NCBI RefSeq assembly: GCF_003545815.1
Contig: NZ_PDUW01000015.1
Span: 1-57,840 of the forward strand
Direction: 5' to 3'
DNA from: Pusillimonas caeni
Lineage (GTDB): Bacteria > Pseudomonadota > Gammaproteobacteria > Burkholderiales > Burkholderiaceae_B
Length of the DNA stretch: 57,840 nucleotides
In this document: piece by piece, positions 36,359 through 45,152 of the stretch
How positions within the stretch are numbered: position 1 is the first letter of the stretch
Layout: every line of letters starts with the position of its first letter
Notes under the pieces: generated by a model
Database searches by the model: none
What the model saw: only the letters and a program-made list of their open reading frames with translations
What the model was told of the DNA's origin: nothing
Position numbers and translations under genes: made by a program

Positions 36359-37212
36359 GCAGCCTCCTGCAGCGCCCAGTACGAGCCGCCCATGCCGCAG
36401 CGCATGGGAACCGACGGCACATAGAAGACGCTTTCGGCCTTGGCATTGCCCAGCTCGGCCGCTGCGCCCATGGCCACCAGCCATGCCAGCAGCTCGCCCG
36501 CGCCGCCGTCGCCGCCGGTAAGCAGCTTTTCGAAAGTGGCCTCTTTGCGGACCTTGTCCAGATCGCCCGTTTCGAGCAGCTGCATGAACCAGCGGTCGAA
36601 TTCTTCGTGTACGGTGAAGTAATCCAGCCCGCCCGGGTCGTGCGAGAGACCGCCCGTGGTCATGAGAACCACGCGTTCGTCGGAAGGAAAGTTCTCGACG
36701 ATGCGCGCGATTTGCGCGCCTACGTCGAGGCAGTGCGAAGCGCCGGGAACGGGAGGCACGATGCAGTTCATGTGCATCGGCACGAAGCGCACATCGTACT
36801 GCGGAAACAGGAACATGAGCGGCACCGACCAGTTGTCGTCGAACAGCAGTTCTTCGGCGAAGGCGTGGTTGATGCCGGCCTTGGCCGATTCGCGCACCAG
36901 CGCGCGGCCCAGTTCGCGATGGCCCTTGATCTGGTAGTCGGGCACATTGAGCCAGTCTTTGAACCAGGGCGCCGGGCCCTGCCAGTGGTCGCCGATGCCC
37001 ACGCAGAAGTCGGGCACGTTCTCCATGGGGAAGTTGAGCAGGTGGTCGTTGGCCACGCCGATGACCACGTCCGGCTTGAGTTCCTGCATGCGGCGGTGGA
37101 ATTCCTTATACCCGGCCAGCACCGCTTCCTGCTGTTCTTGCGGGGCGCGGTCTATCCAGCCGGTAACGCCGGGCGCGTGGGCAATGCCCAGTGTTGCAAC
37201 GAGCTTTGCCAT
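36355..37212 (-). CDS. LigB-type extradiol ring-cleavage dioxygenase, catalytic subunit
   Basis: A 285-residue class III extradiol dioxygenase. Fe(II) ligands expected from LigB are His12 (LGIAHAPG), His57 (ANDHLLNF) and a Glu in VHEEFDRW (203/204); the general base His191 is in GGLSHDPGG. It pairs with the LigA-like gene 2 bp upstream, giving an alpha/beta enzyme of protocatechuate-4,5-dioxygenase type. The actual catecholic or N-heterocyclic diol cannot be read from sequence. Confidence 0.88.
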   Translation of the reverse strand: MAKLVATLGIAHAPGVTGWIDRAPQEQQEAVLAGYKEFHRRMQELKPDVVIGVANDHLLNFPMENVPDFCVGIGDHWQGPAPWFKDWLNVPDYQIKGHRELGRALVRESAKAGINHAFAEELLFDDNWSVPLMFLFPQYDVRFVPMHMNCIVPPVPGASHCLDVGAQIARIVENFPSDERVVLMTTGGLSHDPGGLDYFTVHEEFDRWFMQLLETGDLDKVRKEATFEKLLTGGDGGAGELLAWLVAMGAAAELGNAKAESVFYVPSVPMRCGMGGSYWALQEAA

Positions 37213-37214
37213 GA

Positions 37215-37523
37215 TTATTTGTCCTCTTGCTGGATGCCCATTTTTTCGGCGTACAGTCGCGCGGCATCGCTGTTGTTGTGGTTGTAGCCGCCGCCTTTGA
37301 ACAGGCGGCTGATCTGGGGAAGAAAATAGGGGTGCACGCCCATGCCGGCCAGGCCGGCGATGTCCATATTGCGCCACGCCTGCCGCTCGGGCTCGGTCAA
37401 GCCGTAGTGTTCCATCGAAGCTTCGATGTCTTGCTGGAACTGCTGGTAGCGCTGCCGATCACGACGCAGTTCAAACACCATGCGATTGGACGGCAAAGTG
37501 CGGTCCGTATCCTGGATGCCCAT
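37215..37523 (-). CDS. LigA-type small subunit of extradiol dioxygenase
   Basis: A 102-residue helical subunit. LTEPERQAWRNMDIAGLAGMGVHPYFLPQISRLF is LigA-like (about residues 42-75); in LigAB this subunit caps the active site of the beta subunit. First gene of the operon. The 37568-37596 promoter lies 45 bp upstream, and AAAAGGAA precedes the ATG. Confidence 0.85.
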   Translation of the reverse strand: MGIQDTDRTLPSNRMVFELRRDRQRYQQFQQDIEASMEHYGLTEPERQAWRNMDIAGLAGMGVHPYFLPQISRLFKGGGYNHNNSDAARLYAEKMGIQQEDK

Positions 37524-37541
37524 CGATATTCCTTTTAAATT

Positions 37542-37596
37542 TCGATTTAGGATAATAATATCGATTTAATGTAGTTGGGTTTATAATCGCTGTCAA
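37542..37596 (-). promoter_or_regulatory. Promoter of the LigAB operon with direct-repeat operator
   Basis: On the minus strand, -35 TTGACA (37596-37591), 17-bp spacer and -10 TACATT (37573-37568) form a strong sigma-70 promoter. TCGATTTA (plus-strand reading) occurs twice, at 37542-37549 and 37561-37568, 19 bp apart; the second copy touches the -10 element. This is where the divergent GntR-family repressor at 37628 would be expected to bind. Confidence 0.68.
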
Positions 37597-37627
37597 TCGG
37601 GGGCTTTCCCGGGCGACAGACAAATCC

Positions 37628-38317
37628 ATGAACAAGGCCGACTCCACACCCACTCTTGCCAGCAGCATTGCCGCCATGCTGCGCGAACGCATTGCCCATG
37701 GCGACTTCGCGCCCGGCGCCAAACTGCGGCTGGACGAATTGCGCAGCATGTTCGGCGTCAGTCTCAGCCCGCTGCGCGAGGCCTTGTCCCGCCTGTGCGC
37801 CGAAGGCTTCGTGGCCACTGAAGACCAGCGCGGCTACCGGGTCGTGCCCGTGTCCCAGAACAATCTCGATGAAGTGATCCGCCTGCGCGTGCAGTTCGAA
37901 AGCTACGCCTTGCGCGAAGCCATCAAGAACGGGGACGACGTATGGGAAGGCGAGGTGCTGGCCGCTTTGCACCGGCTCAACAAGATCGAGCGCGGACGCG
38001 TCGACGCCCAGGGCGTCAGCCAGTGGGAGCAGTTTCACAGCGTCTTTCACCGGCGCCTAATATCGGCCTGCGGCATGCCGCTGCTGCTGCACTTCTGTGA
38101 AACCCTGCACGATCTCAACGACCGTTACCGCCGCATTTTCTTGTCCGACAACCCCATCGACCGCGACGTGCGCCAAGAGCACGTCGACATCTGCACCGCC
38201 ACGCTCGAACGCCGCGCCGACGAAGCCTGCGAACTGCTGCGCTCTCATGTGGAGCGCACCGGCGCCAACGTGCTGAAGGCGCTCGGCGATGGGCGCGCGT
38301 CCACGCCGGCGCTCTGA
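37628..38317 (+). CDS. GntR-family (FCD) regulator of the LigAB operon
   Basis: A 229-residue FadR/FCD-type regulator. The winged HTH (LRLDELRSMFGVSLSPLREAL, about 37-57) is followed by the helical FCD domain whose metal/ligand residues include the Asp/His in LRVQFESYALREA, FHSVFHRRLI and EHVDICTATLERRADEAC. It is divergent from the dioxygenase operon, with the operator candidate between them, so it is probably the local repressor. Confidence 0.87.
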   Translation: MNKADSTPTLASSIAAMLRERIAHGDFAPGAKLRLDELRSMFGVSLSPLREALSRLCAEGFVATEDQRGYRVVPVSQNNLDEVIRLRVQFESYALREAIKNGDDVWEGEVLAALHRLNKIERGRVDAQGVSQWEQFHSVFHRRLISACGMPLLLHFCETLHDLNDRYRRIFLSDNPIDRDVRQEHVDICTATLERRADEACELLRSHVERTGANVLKALGDGRASTPAL

Positions 38318-38362
38318 AGCACCGCTTGCGACGGCGTACGCCATCCGCGCGATTCCCGTAAT

Positions 38363-38404
38363 AAAAAAGCCTTTGGTCCGGCCGTACAAGGCCGGACCAA
38401 AGGC
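38363..38404 (-). terminator. Intrinsic terminator of katA
   Basis: A perfect 15-bp stem, GCCTTTGGTCCGGCC (38369-38383) and its complement (38390-38404), with a six-base loop. On the minus strand it is followed by TTTTTT (38368-38363). It sits 62 bp beyond the katA stop. For the convergent GntR gene the A-run precedes the stem, so efficient termination is expected only for katA. Confidence 0.9.
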
Positions 38405-38465
38405 GTCGCCGGGCCGCCCGGGTCCGGGTGCCGTCGCCCTAGCGATGCTTCTCTAACGATGCATG

Positions 38466-39965
38466 TCAGGCATCGCCCATGCCGGCGGCGGGGTCGTCGC
38501 CGCGGCCTGAAAACACATGTTCTTCGATGCGTCGGCCCACATCGGCGTCGATGTTCTTCCAGTATTCGATGGCCCGCTCGAGCACGGGGCTGCGCACCCC
38601 GCCAAGCAGGCTTCCGGCCACCTGGTCGACCAGCTTGTCGCGCTGTTCGTCGCTGAATACTTCGCGGACGAGAGTGCCGGGCTGGCTGAAATCGTCGTCT
38701 TCGGCATGCAGCGTATAGGCCGAACGCACCATGTCGCCGTCGGACTCCCAGCCATCGGGCACGGGGCCGGTGTCGTCGGCCCAGGGCCGGCCGCCGCTGT
38801 TGGCGGCGTACACCGGCGCATTGCCGCTGTGGTGGTAAGCCATGTGGCCATCGAACATATAGGTATTGACCGGCACCTTGGGCTGGTTGACCGGCAACTG
38901 GTGGAAGTTGGCGCCGATGCGGTTGCGCTGCGCATCGGCATAGGCGAAGGCGCGGCCCAGCAGCATCTTGTCGGGCGACAGGCCGATGCCCGGCACCGTA
39001 TTGCCCGGCGAGAACGCCGCCTGTTCGATCTGGGCGAAGAAGTTCTCGGGGTTGCGGTTGAGCGTCATGGTGCCCACCGGAATGAGCGGGTAGTCCTTGT
39101 GCGACCAGGTCTTGGTGAGATCGAAGGGATTGAAGCGGTAGGTCTTGGCGTCGGCATAGGGCATGACCTGCACCGACAGCACCCATTTGGGGAATTCTTC
39201 GCGCGCGATGGCATCGAAGAGGTCGCGGCGATGGAAGTCGGCGTCCTTGCCGGCCATTTCGGCGGCTTCTTCGTTGCTGAAAAACGCCATGCCCTGCTGC
39301 GTGTGGAAATGATATTTGACCCAGAACTTCTCGCCCTTGGCATTGATCCACATATACGTGTGCGAACCGTAGCCGTTCATGTGCCGCCAGGTGCGGGGCA
39401 GGCCGCGTTCGCCCATCAGATAAGTGACCTGATGCGCGCTTTCGGGGTTGTTGGTCCAGAAGTCCCACTGCATGTGGTTGTCGCGCAGGCCCGAGTCGGG
39501 CAGGCGCTTCTGGCTGCGTATGAAGTGGGGAAACTTCATCGGATCGCGCACGAAGAAGATCGGCGTGTTGTTGCCCACCAGGTCGTAATTGCCTTCGGTG
39601 GTGTAGAACTTCAGCGAGAAACCGCGCACGTCGCGCCAGGTGTCGGGGCTTCCCGCTTCGCCGGCCACCGTGGAAAAGCGGGCCAGCATTTCGGTCTTAC
39701 AGCCTTTTTGAAAGAGCGCGGCCTTGGTGTAGGCCGAGACGTCCTCGGTGGTTTCGAACACGCCGAAAGCGCCGGCGCCTTTGGCATGCGGCTGTCGCTC
39801 GGGAACTTTCTCGCGGTTGAAGTGCGCCATCTGCTCCAGAAAGTGCACGTCGTGCAGCAGCAGGGGGCCGTCGGCGCCCACCGACAAAGTATTGCGATCG
39901 CTTTGCGCCGGTGCGCCCGAGCCGGTCGTGGAATGTCTGGCCAGATCTTTGCTGGAGTCGCTCAT
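38466..39965 (-). CDS. katA: Small-subunit catalase (KatA type)
   Basis: A 499-residue clade-3 monofunctional haem catalase. Active-site His in [13 protein letters not shown], Asn in [10 protein letters not shown] and haem-ligating Tyr in [15 protein letters not shown]. No C-terminal GATase domain, unlike KatE at 28057. ATG 39965 follows AAAAGGAGAATCC; a much longer in-frame extension to 40589 overlaps arsB antisense and is not credible. Flanking genes are unrelated, so it is a single-gene unit. I see no OxyR site. Confidence 0.95.
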   Translation of the reverse strand: MSDSSKDLARHSTTGSGAPAQSDRNTLSVGADGPLLLHDVHFLEQMAHFNREKVPERQPHAKGAGAFGVFETTEDVSAYTKAALFQKGCKTEMLARFSTVAGEAGSPDTWRDVRGFSLKFYTTEGNYDLVGNNTPIFFVRDPMKFPHFIRSQKRLPDSGLRDNHMQWDFWTNNPESAHQVTYLMGERGLPRTWRHMNGYGSHTYMWINAKGEKFWVKYHFHTQQGMAFFSNEEAAEMAGKDADFHRRDLFDAIAREEFPKWVLSVQVMPYADAKTYRFNPFDLTKTWSHKDYPLIPVGTMTLNRNPENFFAQIEQAAFSPGNTVPGIGLSPDKMLLGRAFAYADAQRNRIGANFHQLPVNQPKVPVNTYMFDGHMAYHHSGNAPVYAANSGGRPWADDTGPVPDGWESDGDMVRSAYTLHAEDDDFSQPGTLVREVFSDEQRDKLVDQVAGSLLGGVRSPVLERAIEYWKNIDADVGRRIEEHVFSGRGDDPAAGMGDA

Positions 39966-40075
39966 TCGGATTCTCCTTTTTGGGTTGACTTCCGGCGCGC
40001 TGGATGCCGAACGGAGCGCCGGATCACCGTCCACTATAGCCGCGCCCCCGGCCCGTGCCAATAGATGGGCGGCCA

Positions 40076-41365
40076 TCAGCCCATCAGGCTGAGCCGCAAC
40101 GCCAGCGCGGCCAAGGCCAGCAGCAATACCGGCAGAGTCAACACCACGCCGACCCGGAAGTAATAGCCCCACGAAATCATCATGCCCTTGCCCGCCAGCA
40201 CGTGCAGCCAGAGCAGGGTGGCCAGGCTGCCTATCGGAGTGATCTTGGGGCCCAGGTCGCTGCCGATCACATTGGCGTAGATCATGGCTTCCTTGACGAG
40301 ACCGCCGGCCTGACTCGCATCGATGGACAGGGCGCCGATCAGCACAGTGGGGAGGTTGTTCATGACGGAGGAGAGCAGGGCGGTCAAGAGGCCCGTGCCG
40401 AAGGCGGCCGCCCATACGCCGTGCTTTGCGCAGGCATCCAGCAAAGCCGCCAGATGGTCCGTCAGACCCTGGTTGCGCAGGCCATACACCACCAGATACA
40501 TCGCCAGCGAAAACACGACGATCTGCCAGGGCGCTTCGCGCAGCACCTTGCGCGTGTCGATGACGCGGCTGGACCGGGCCACGACCCACAGCGCAAAGGC
40601 TGCGGCCGAAGCCACGGCGCTGACCGGCACGCCCAGCGGCTCCAGCCCGAAGAGGCCCACCAGCAGCAGCGCAAGCACCAGCCAGCCGGCACGGAAAGTG
40701 TTCGGATCGCGGATGGCGCTTGCCGGGGCGCGCAGCCGCGTCTTGTCATACACGGCCGGCAGGCTGCCGCGGAAATAAGCCACCAGTACCAGCAAGGTGG
40801 CCGCCACCGAGACTACGTTCACCGGCACCATGACCGACGCATAGCGGCCGAAGCCGATGCCGAAGAAATCGGCCGACACGATGTTGACCAGATTGGACAC
40901 GATGAAGGGCAGGCTGGCGGTATCGGCGACGAACCCCGCCGCCATGATGAAAGCCAGGGTGGCTGCCGGGCTCAGGCCAAGGGTCACCAGCATGGCCATG
41001 ACGATGGGGGTCAGGATGAGGGCTGCGCCGTCATTGGCGAAGAAAGCGGACACCACCGCGCCCAGCAGGACGATGGCCATGAAAAGGCGCCGCGCCCGTC
41101 CCCGGCCCCAGCGCGCCACATGCAGGGCCGCCCATTTGAAAAAGCCGGCCTCGTCCAGCAAAAGGCTGATCACGATGATGGCGATGAAAGTGGCCGTGGC
41201 GTTCCAGACTATCGCCCATACCGCGGGTATGTCCGCAAGATGAACCACCCCTGTCGCCAGCGCCAGCCCCGCGCCGATCAGGGCGCTCCAGCCTATGCCC
41301 AGGCCCCGGGGCTGCCAGACGACAAGGACAAGGGTAAGAAAAAAGACTGCGGTGGCGGTGAACAT
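40076..41365 (-). CDS. arsB: Arsenite efflux permease ArsB
   Basis: A 429-residue, about 12-segment membrane protein, the same length as E. coli ArsB and readable as ArsB throughout: [54 protein letters not shown] and [19 protein letters not shown]. It exports As(III)/Sb(III), alone or with ArsA. The start MFTATAV at 41365 is chosen over an in-frame one 12 codons upstream because it matches ArsB. No arsR, arsC or arsA is adjacent; the divergent gene is a GntR regulator. Confidence 0.94.
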   Translation of the reverse strand: MFTATAVFFLTLVLVVWQPRGLGIGWSALIGAGLALATGVVHLADIPAVWAIVWNATATFIAIIVISLLLDEAGFFKWAALHVARWGRGRARRLFMAIVLLGAVVSAFFANDGAALILTPIVMAMLVTLGLSPAATLAFIMAAGFVADTASLPFIVSNLVNIVSADFFGIGFGRYASVMVPVNVVSVAATLLVLVAYFRGSLPAVYDKTRLRAPASAIRDPNTFRAGWLVLALLLVGLFGLEPLGVPVSAVASAAAFALWVVARSSRVIDTRKVLREAPWQIVVFSLAMYLVVYGLRNQGLTDHLAALLDACAKHGVWAAAFGTGLLTALLSSVMNNLPTVLIGALSIDASQAGGLVKEAMIYANVIGSDLGPKITPIGSLATLLWLHVLAGKGMMISWGYYFRVGVVLTLPVLLLALAALALRLSLMG

Positions 41366-41531
41366 GGATAGCGTGTTTTTTAACGAAGACGCCGAGCGCA
41401 AGGGTAGTTGGCGTCGTGCGTATGGCTTGAAGCCGAGATTGTATGGGATAATGAAAAACTGTAGACAAATTATGGATTTGTAGATCCATTCGACTTAACG
41501 CGTCATCATGCGCACCAACGTCCGGGGTCAA

Positions 41532-42188
41532 ATGAACATGGAAAACGGCAAAACCCTCTCGCAAACTATCGCCGACCAGCTCGCCGAAGAAATCGTCCTG
41601 CGCCGCATCCTGCCGGGTGCCCGGCTTGACGAGCAATCCATCGCGACCCGTTTCGGCGTCTCGCGCAGCCCGGTGCGCGACGCTTTGCGCCAGCTGGCCG
41701 TGACGCGCCTGGTGCATTACATGCCAAGGCGAGGTTTTTCCGCCGCGACGATCAAGCCGTCGGAACTCGACGAGCTGTTCGAGGCGGCCGGCGAAGTTGA
41801 AGCGTTGTGCGCCAAGCTGTGCGCCCTGCGGGCGGTTCCCGCCGAGCGCAAGAGGATAGAGCGCACGCACCACGAGGCCCGCCAAGCCGCCGCAGACAAG
41901 GATACCAAGGCTTATTCGCGACTGAACGACGAACTGCACAAACTCATTTACGCGGGCGCCCATAATAACGTCCTGCAAGAGATGGCCCTGGGAATACGCC
42001 AGCGCCTGGCGCCGTTCCGCGCCCAGGGCTTCTTCGTCTCCGACAATCGCATCGAAAAATCCAATAAAGAACACGACGAGCTGGTCGACGCCCTGCTGTC
42101 GCAAGACGCCGAAGCGGCCGCACGGGCCATGTACAGCCACGCCGCCAATTCCGCGATGAACGTGTTGCAGCATTTCGAGCACGGCTGA
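41532..42188 (+). CDS. GntR-family (FCD) transcriptional regulator
   Basis: A 218-residue FCD-type regulator: winged HTH with LDEQSIATRFGVSRSPVRDALRQ, then a helical domain containing LNDELHKLIYAGAHN and KEHDELVDALLSQDAEAAA. Start MNMENGK (41532) has GGGG upstream; an in-frame ATG at 41508 is possible. It lies upstream of the FAH/ABC operon on the same strand, separated by a terminator, and that operon's promoter carries a TTGTATACAA palindrome of the kind bound by FCD regulators. It is probably the operon's repressor. Confidence 0.86.
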   Translation: MNMENGKTLSQTIADQLAEEIVLRRILPGARLDEQSIATRFGVSRSPVRDALRQLAVTRLVHYMPRRGFSAATIKPSELDELFEAAGEVEALCAKLCALRAVPAERKRIERTHHEARQAAADKDTKAYSRLNDELHKLIYAGAHNNVLQEMALGIRQRLAPFRAQGFFVSDNRIEKSNKEHDELVDALLSQDAEAAARAMYSHAANSAMNVLQHFEHG

Positions 42189-42250
42189 AGCCGCATACGC
42201 CCGTGTCGCGCTGCGCGTCGGCCGTGACGGCGGCATGACGACGTTCCGAA

Positions 42251-42305
42251 CGCCCTGACAAGCTGTCGCCCCTATTCGGGCAGCGGCGCCTGCCAGGGCG
42301 TTTTT
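42251..42305 (+). terminator. Terminator after the GntR regulator
   Basis: CGCCCTG (42251-42257) pairs with CAGGGCG (42294-42300), enclosing a second stem GCCC-CTATTC-GGGC (42268-42281), and is followed by TTTTT (42301-42305). It separates the regulator from the operon promoter at 42413. The rest of the 42189-42493 gap holds only that promoter. Confidence 0.7.
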
Positions 42306-42412
42306 CGTCGAGCGACAAGCGGGCGCAGGCCTGCGCAACGCGCACGTACTTTTGTTGCGCCGGGAGCGGCGTTTTCATAGATATGGTTTTCCCTTAAATT
42401 CGTCGACAGTTA

Positions 42413-42451
42413 TTGACTTGTAGAATTCAATAAAATATTCTTGTATACAAG
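42413..42451 (+). promoter_or_regulatory. Sigma-70 promoter of the catabolic operon with overlapping GntR-type palindrome
   Basis: TTGACT (42413-42418), 17-bp spacer, TATTCT (42436-42441). The perfect 12-bp palindrome CTTGTATACAAG (42440-42451) overlaps the -10 end and the expected start site, ideal for repression. TTGTATACAA matches the half-site symmetry common for FCD-type GntR regulators. The first gene begins 43 bp further on. Confidence 0.78.
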
Positions 42452-42493
42452 TTATGAAGTTTGAGTACACAAACAAGACAGAGGAGTGGGACG

Positions 42494-43432
42494 ATGAGTT
42501 GGATGGGATTTGGTACCTATGACGACGGAGCCGGCTTGAAACCCGCGCTCGCCTTGGGCGAAAAACTGTACGACCTGCAGCAGGTCCTCAAGGCCGGAGC
42601 GCCTCCGGCCAAGCAGGAGTGGCTTGCGCCGGAGGGTGTCCGGGCGATGCTGGGCGACTGGCAGGAAGCGCAGGCATGGCTCAAGGCCGCGGCGCCTCTC
42701 GCCGAAGGTCGGGCGCAGGAAGGGGGTTTGAAGCCGGTTCCCGATGCCGCGCGCATTGCGCCGCCTTACGTTCCCCAGCGCATTTTTTGCGCGGCATCGA
42801 ACTACGCCGAGCATGCCAGCGAAATGGGTACCGAACTGGCCGCCAAGGCGCAAAGCAAGCCCTATATGTTCCTGAAGCTTTCCAACACCGTGATAGGAGA
42901 CGGGGATACGATCCTGATGCCGCCCGAAACCCGGATGCTGGATTGGGAGATCGAGCTCGCGGCGGTCATCGGCAAGCGGGGCCGCCGCATCCCGGTGGAA
43001 GATGCCTTGAGCCATGTCGCCGGCTACACGGTCATCAACGACATATCGGCGCGCGACTTGAACGTGCGCTCCGACTACCCGTTCAAGCACGACTGGTTCC
43101 AAGGCAAGTGCCATGACACTTTTGCGCCGATCGGGCCCTGGATCGTTCCGGCGTGGCAGATTCCCGAACCTCAGGCGGTCCGAATGCGCCTTGACGTCAA
43201 TGGCGAACCCATGCAGGAAGACACCACGGCCAATATGATCTGGACCGTCAGAGAGCAGATCTCTTATCTGTCCACTATCGTCACGCTGGAACCTGGCGAT
43301 GTCGTGGCCACCGGCACCCCGACGGGTGTGGGCATGGGCCGGGGCATTTATCTGAAATCGGGCGACCGGCTGGTCGCAAGCATAGAGGGCATCGGCAGAT
43401 TGTCCAACGAAGTCAAGGCCGAAGCGCTGTAG
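42494..43432 (+). CDS. Fumarylacetoacetate hydrolase-family protein
   Basis: A 312-residue FAH-fold enzyme, first gene of the operon. The FAH core starts with IFCAASNYAEHASEMG; metal-binding acids are in LDWEIELAAVIG, and the loop INDISARDLNVRS is family-typical; C-terminal VVATGTPTGVGMG closes the active site. Members hydrolyse or isomerise acylpyruvates and ring-cleavage products (for example 2-hydroxyhepta-2,4-dienedioate isomerase). GAGGAG precedes the ATG. In this operon it probably handles the product of the VOC dioxygenase. Confidence 0.87.
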   Translation: MSWMGFGTYDDGAGLKPALALGEKLYDLQQVLKAGAPPAKQEWLAPEGVRAMLGDWQEAQAWLKAAAPLAEGRAQEGGLKPVPDAARIAPPYVPQRIFCAASNYAEHASEMGTELAAKAQSKPYMFLKLSNTVIGDGDTILMPPETRMLDWEIELAAVIGKRGRRIPVEDALSHVAGYTVINDISARDLNVRSDYPFKHDWFQGKCHDTFAPIGPWIVPAWQIPEPQAVRMRLDVNGEPMQEDTTANMIWTVREQISYLSTIVTLEPGDVVATGTPTGVGMGRGIYLKSGDRLVASIEGIGRLSNEVKAEAL

Positions 43433-43516
43433 GATGAGCAGGCAGCACCGTTGTTGAAGTGAAAGGGGCCGGATCCGGCGCCACGCATGCAGTGACAACC
43501 ATAACGGAGACAAGCA

Positions 43517-44524
43517 ATGCGCACCGACAAAACCAGACTGAACTCCATCGCGAGAGGCTTCGCCTTATGTGTCGCGTTGGCATTTTCCTGCGCGCCGGCC
43601 GTGGCGCTCGAGAAGGTGACCTACAACATGGCATGGCTGCCGCAAGGCAGCTCCATCGGCGTCATCGTGGCACAGGACCAGGGGCTGTTCGAGAAGGAAG
43701 GCCTCGACGTCAACATCGTGCGCGGCTACGGTGGAAACCGCACGGCCAACGAGCTGGACCAGGGGCAGTACGAGTTCGGGTATGTCGATCCGGTCAGCCT
43801 CATATTGAACCGCGCCAATGGCGGGCACATCCGCATGGTGGGCGCCATGAACACCCGGTGGCCGGCCGGCATCTGTTTCGACAAGAAGCGGCACTCCATC
43901 AAAGAGCTGAACGACCTGAGCGGGCTGTCCATGGGAGGCGGTTCGGCCTCGCCGGTGCAGAGCGTCGTGCCCGCGTGGCTGGAGCTCAACGGCAAGCCGC
44001 GCGACTTCATCCGCCTGCTGCGCATGGACCCCGCCGTCATCGACGCTTCGCTGGTCGAGGGGCGCATCGACTTGGCCGAGTGCTGGCTGGCCAGCAATCG
44101 GGCCGTGATCCAAAGGAGGGCGGCGCAGGCGGGCGTCGAACTCGGCTGGATCGACTATGCGGATTTCGGCCTCGACGCCTACGGCAGCGGCTTTGCCACG
44201 CGCGAAGAACTCATCGAGAAGAATCCCGAGCTGGTCCGGAAATTCCTGCGCGGCGCGTATGCCGGATTCGAATTTGCGTTGAAGAGCCCGGAGCAGGCCG
44301 CGCAGATAATGGTCAAGATGTTCCCCGTGGTCGACCCGGACGTCGCCCTGCAGCAGATCAAGGAAATGAACACCCTGATCGTGGACCAGAGCGCGAAGGA
44401 GCAGGGGCTGGGCTATATAAAGCCGGATCGCATGCGCTCCACCGTCCAGTTCGTGGACAAGGCGTTCGACCTCGAAGGCAAGGTCAACGTCGACGATGTC
44501 TATACCAACGCATTGCTGAAGTAA
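43517..44524 (+). CDS. ABC transporter substrate-binding protein (SsuA/TauA/NMT1-like)
   Basis: A 335-residue periplasmic protein. Signal peptide with hydrophobic GFALCVALAFSC and cleavage likely after AVA (about 31). The mature start YNMAWLPQGSSIGVIVAQDQG is characteristic of NMT1/THI5-type binding proteins, whose ligands include sulfonates, pyrimidine precursors and aromatic carboxylates. The permease and ATPase are encoded at 45153 and 46393, each separated by a VOC gene. Ligand unknown; it should be the operon's substrate. Confidence 0.88.
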   Translation: MRTDKTRLNSIARGFALCVALAFSCAPAVALEKVTYNMAWLPQGSSIGVIVAQDQGLFEKEGLDVNIVRGYGGNRTANELDQGQYEFGYVDPVSLILNRANGGHIRMVGAMNTRWPAGICFDKKRHSIKELNDLSGLSMGGGSASPVQSVVPAWLELNGKPRDFIRLLRMDPAVIDASLVEGRIDLAECWLASNRAVIQRRAAQAGVELGWIDYADFGLDAYGSGFATREELIEKNPELVRKFLRGAYAGFEFALKSPEQAAQIMVKMFPVVDPDVALQQIKEMNTLIVDQSAKEQGLGYIKPDRMRSTVQFVDKAFDLEGKVNVDDVYTNALLK

Positions 44525-44534
44525 CGGAGGCGTC

Positions 44535-45071
44535 ATGTCGAACCGTCCCAAGCCGCGGCGCATCGGGCACGTGGTGCTGAACGTACGCGATCTGCGCAAA
44601 TCGGTCGAGTTCTACACCAAGATGGTGGGTCTGGAGGTGTCGGACTACATCGAGGACCAGATGGCCTTTCTGCGCTGCAGCGCCGATCACCACGATCTGG
44701 CGCTGGCGCAGATACCGCCGGGCCATCCGCTGCACGAGCATACGTATCGGCCCGGCCGTCCCGGCCTCGAGCACTTTTCGTATCAACTGGGGTCTCTCGA
44801 GGAAATCGAGGCCGCGGCGAAATACCTGCAGGAGCACGAGGTGCCCATCGTCAGAGGCGTGGGAAAGCACGGGCCGGGCGAAAACCTGTTCCTCGTGTTC
44901 GAGGACCCCGACGGCAATTATTGCGAGTTCTACGCGGAAATGGTGCAGGTCACGCCCGAGCAGCCCCACACCCCGCGCGTATGGCCCAACGATATACATG
45001 CCTTCGATCAATGGGAGTTCAGGCGGTTCGTCGTGCCGCCTCCGGAGTGGGGGCCGGCAAAGACCGATTGA
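44535..45071 (+). CDS. VOC-family type I extradiol dioxygenase-like protein
   Basis: A 178-residue vicinal-oxygen-chelate protein. The 2-His-1-carboxylate metal site is readable as His12 (IGHVVLNVRD), His80 (GLEHFSYQL) and Glu131 (DPDGNYCEFYAEM). RCSADHHDLAL and VGKHGPGENLFL are also typical of type I extradiol dioxygenase catalytic domains, including the second-shell His112. Single-module size. Ring cleavage with Fe(II) is therefore likely. It lies 10 bp after the binding-protein gene. Confidence 0.82.
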   Translation: MSNRPKPRRIGHVVLNVRDLRKSVEFYTKMVGLEVSDYIEDQMAFLRCSADHHDLALAQIPPGHPLHEHTYRPGRPGLEHFSYQLGSLEEIEAAAKYLQEHEVPIVRGVGKHGPGENLFLVFEDPDGNYCEFYAEMVQVTPEQPHTPRVWPNDIHAFDQWEFRRFVVPPPEWGPAKTD

Positions 45072-45152
45072 CGGCCTTGCGAAGTCGCGCGTACAGCGCA
45101 CGGCGCCGGGCGGGGCCCGTCGCCACCATAACAATAATCTCAGGAGACTTTC

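Noticed and set aside
38369-38404. Katal hairpin as a bidirectional terminator for the GntR gene at 37628
   Set aside because: On the plus strand no T-run follows the stem, so only termination of katA is supported.
40055-41371. 438-codon plus-strand frame antisense to arsB
   Set aside because: Rich in His, Gln and Gly with no domain; arsB on the other strand matches the family over its full length.
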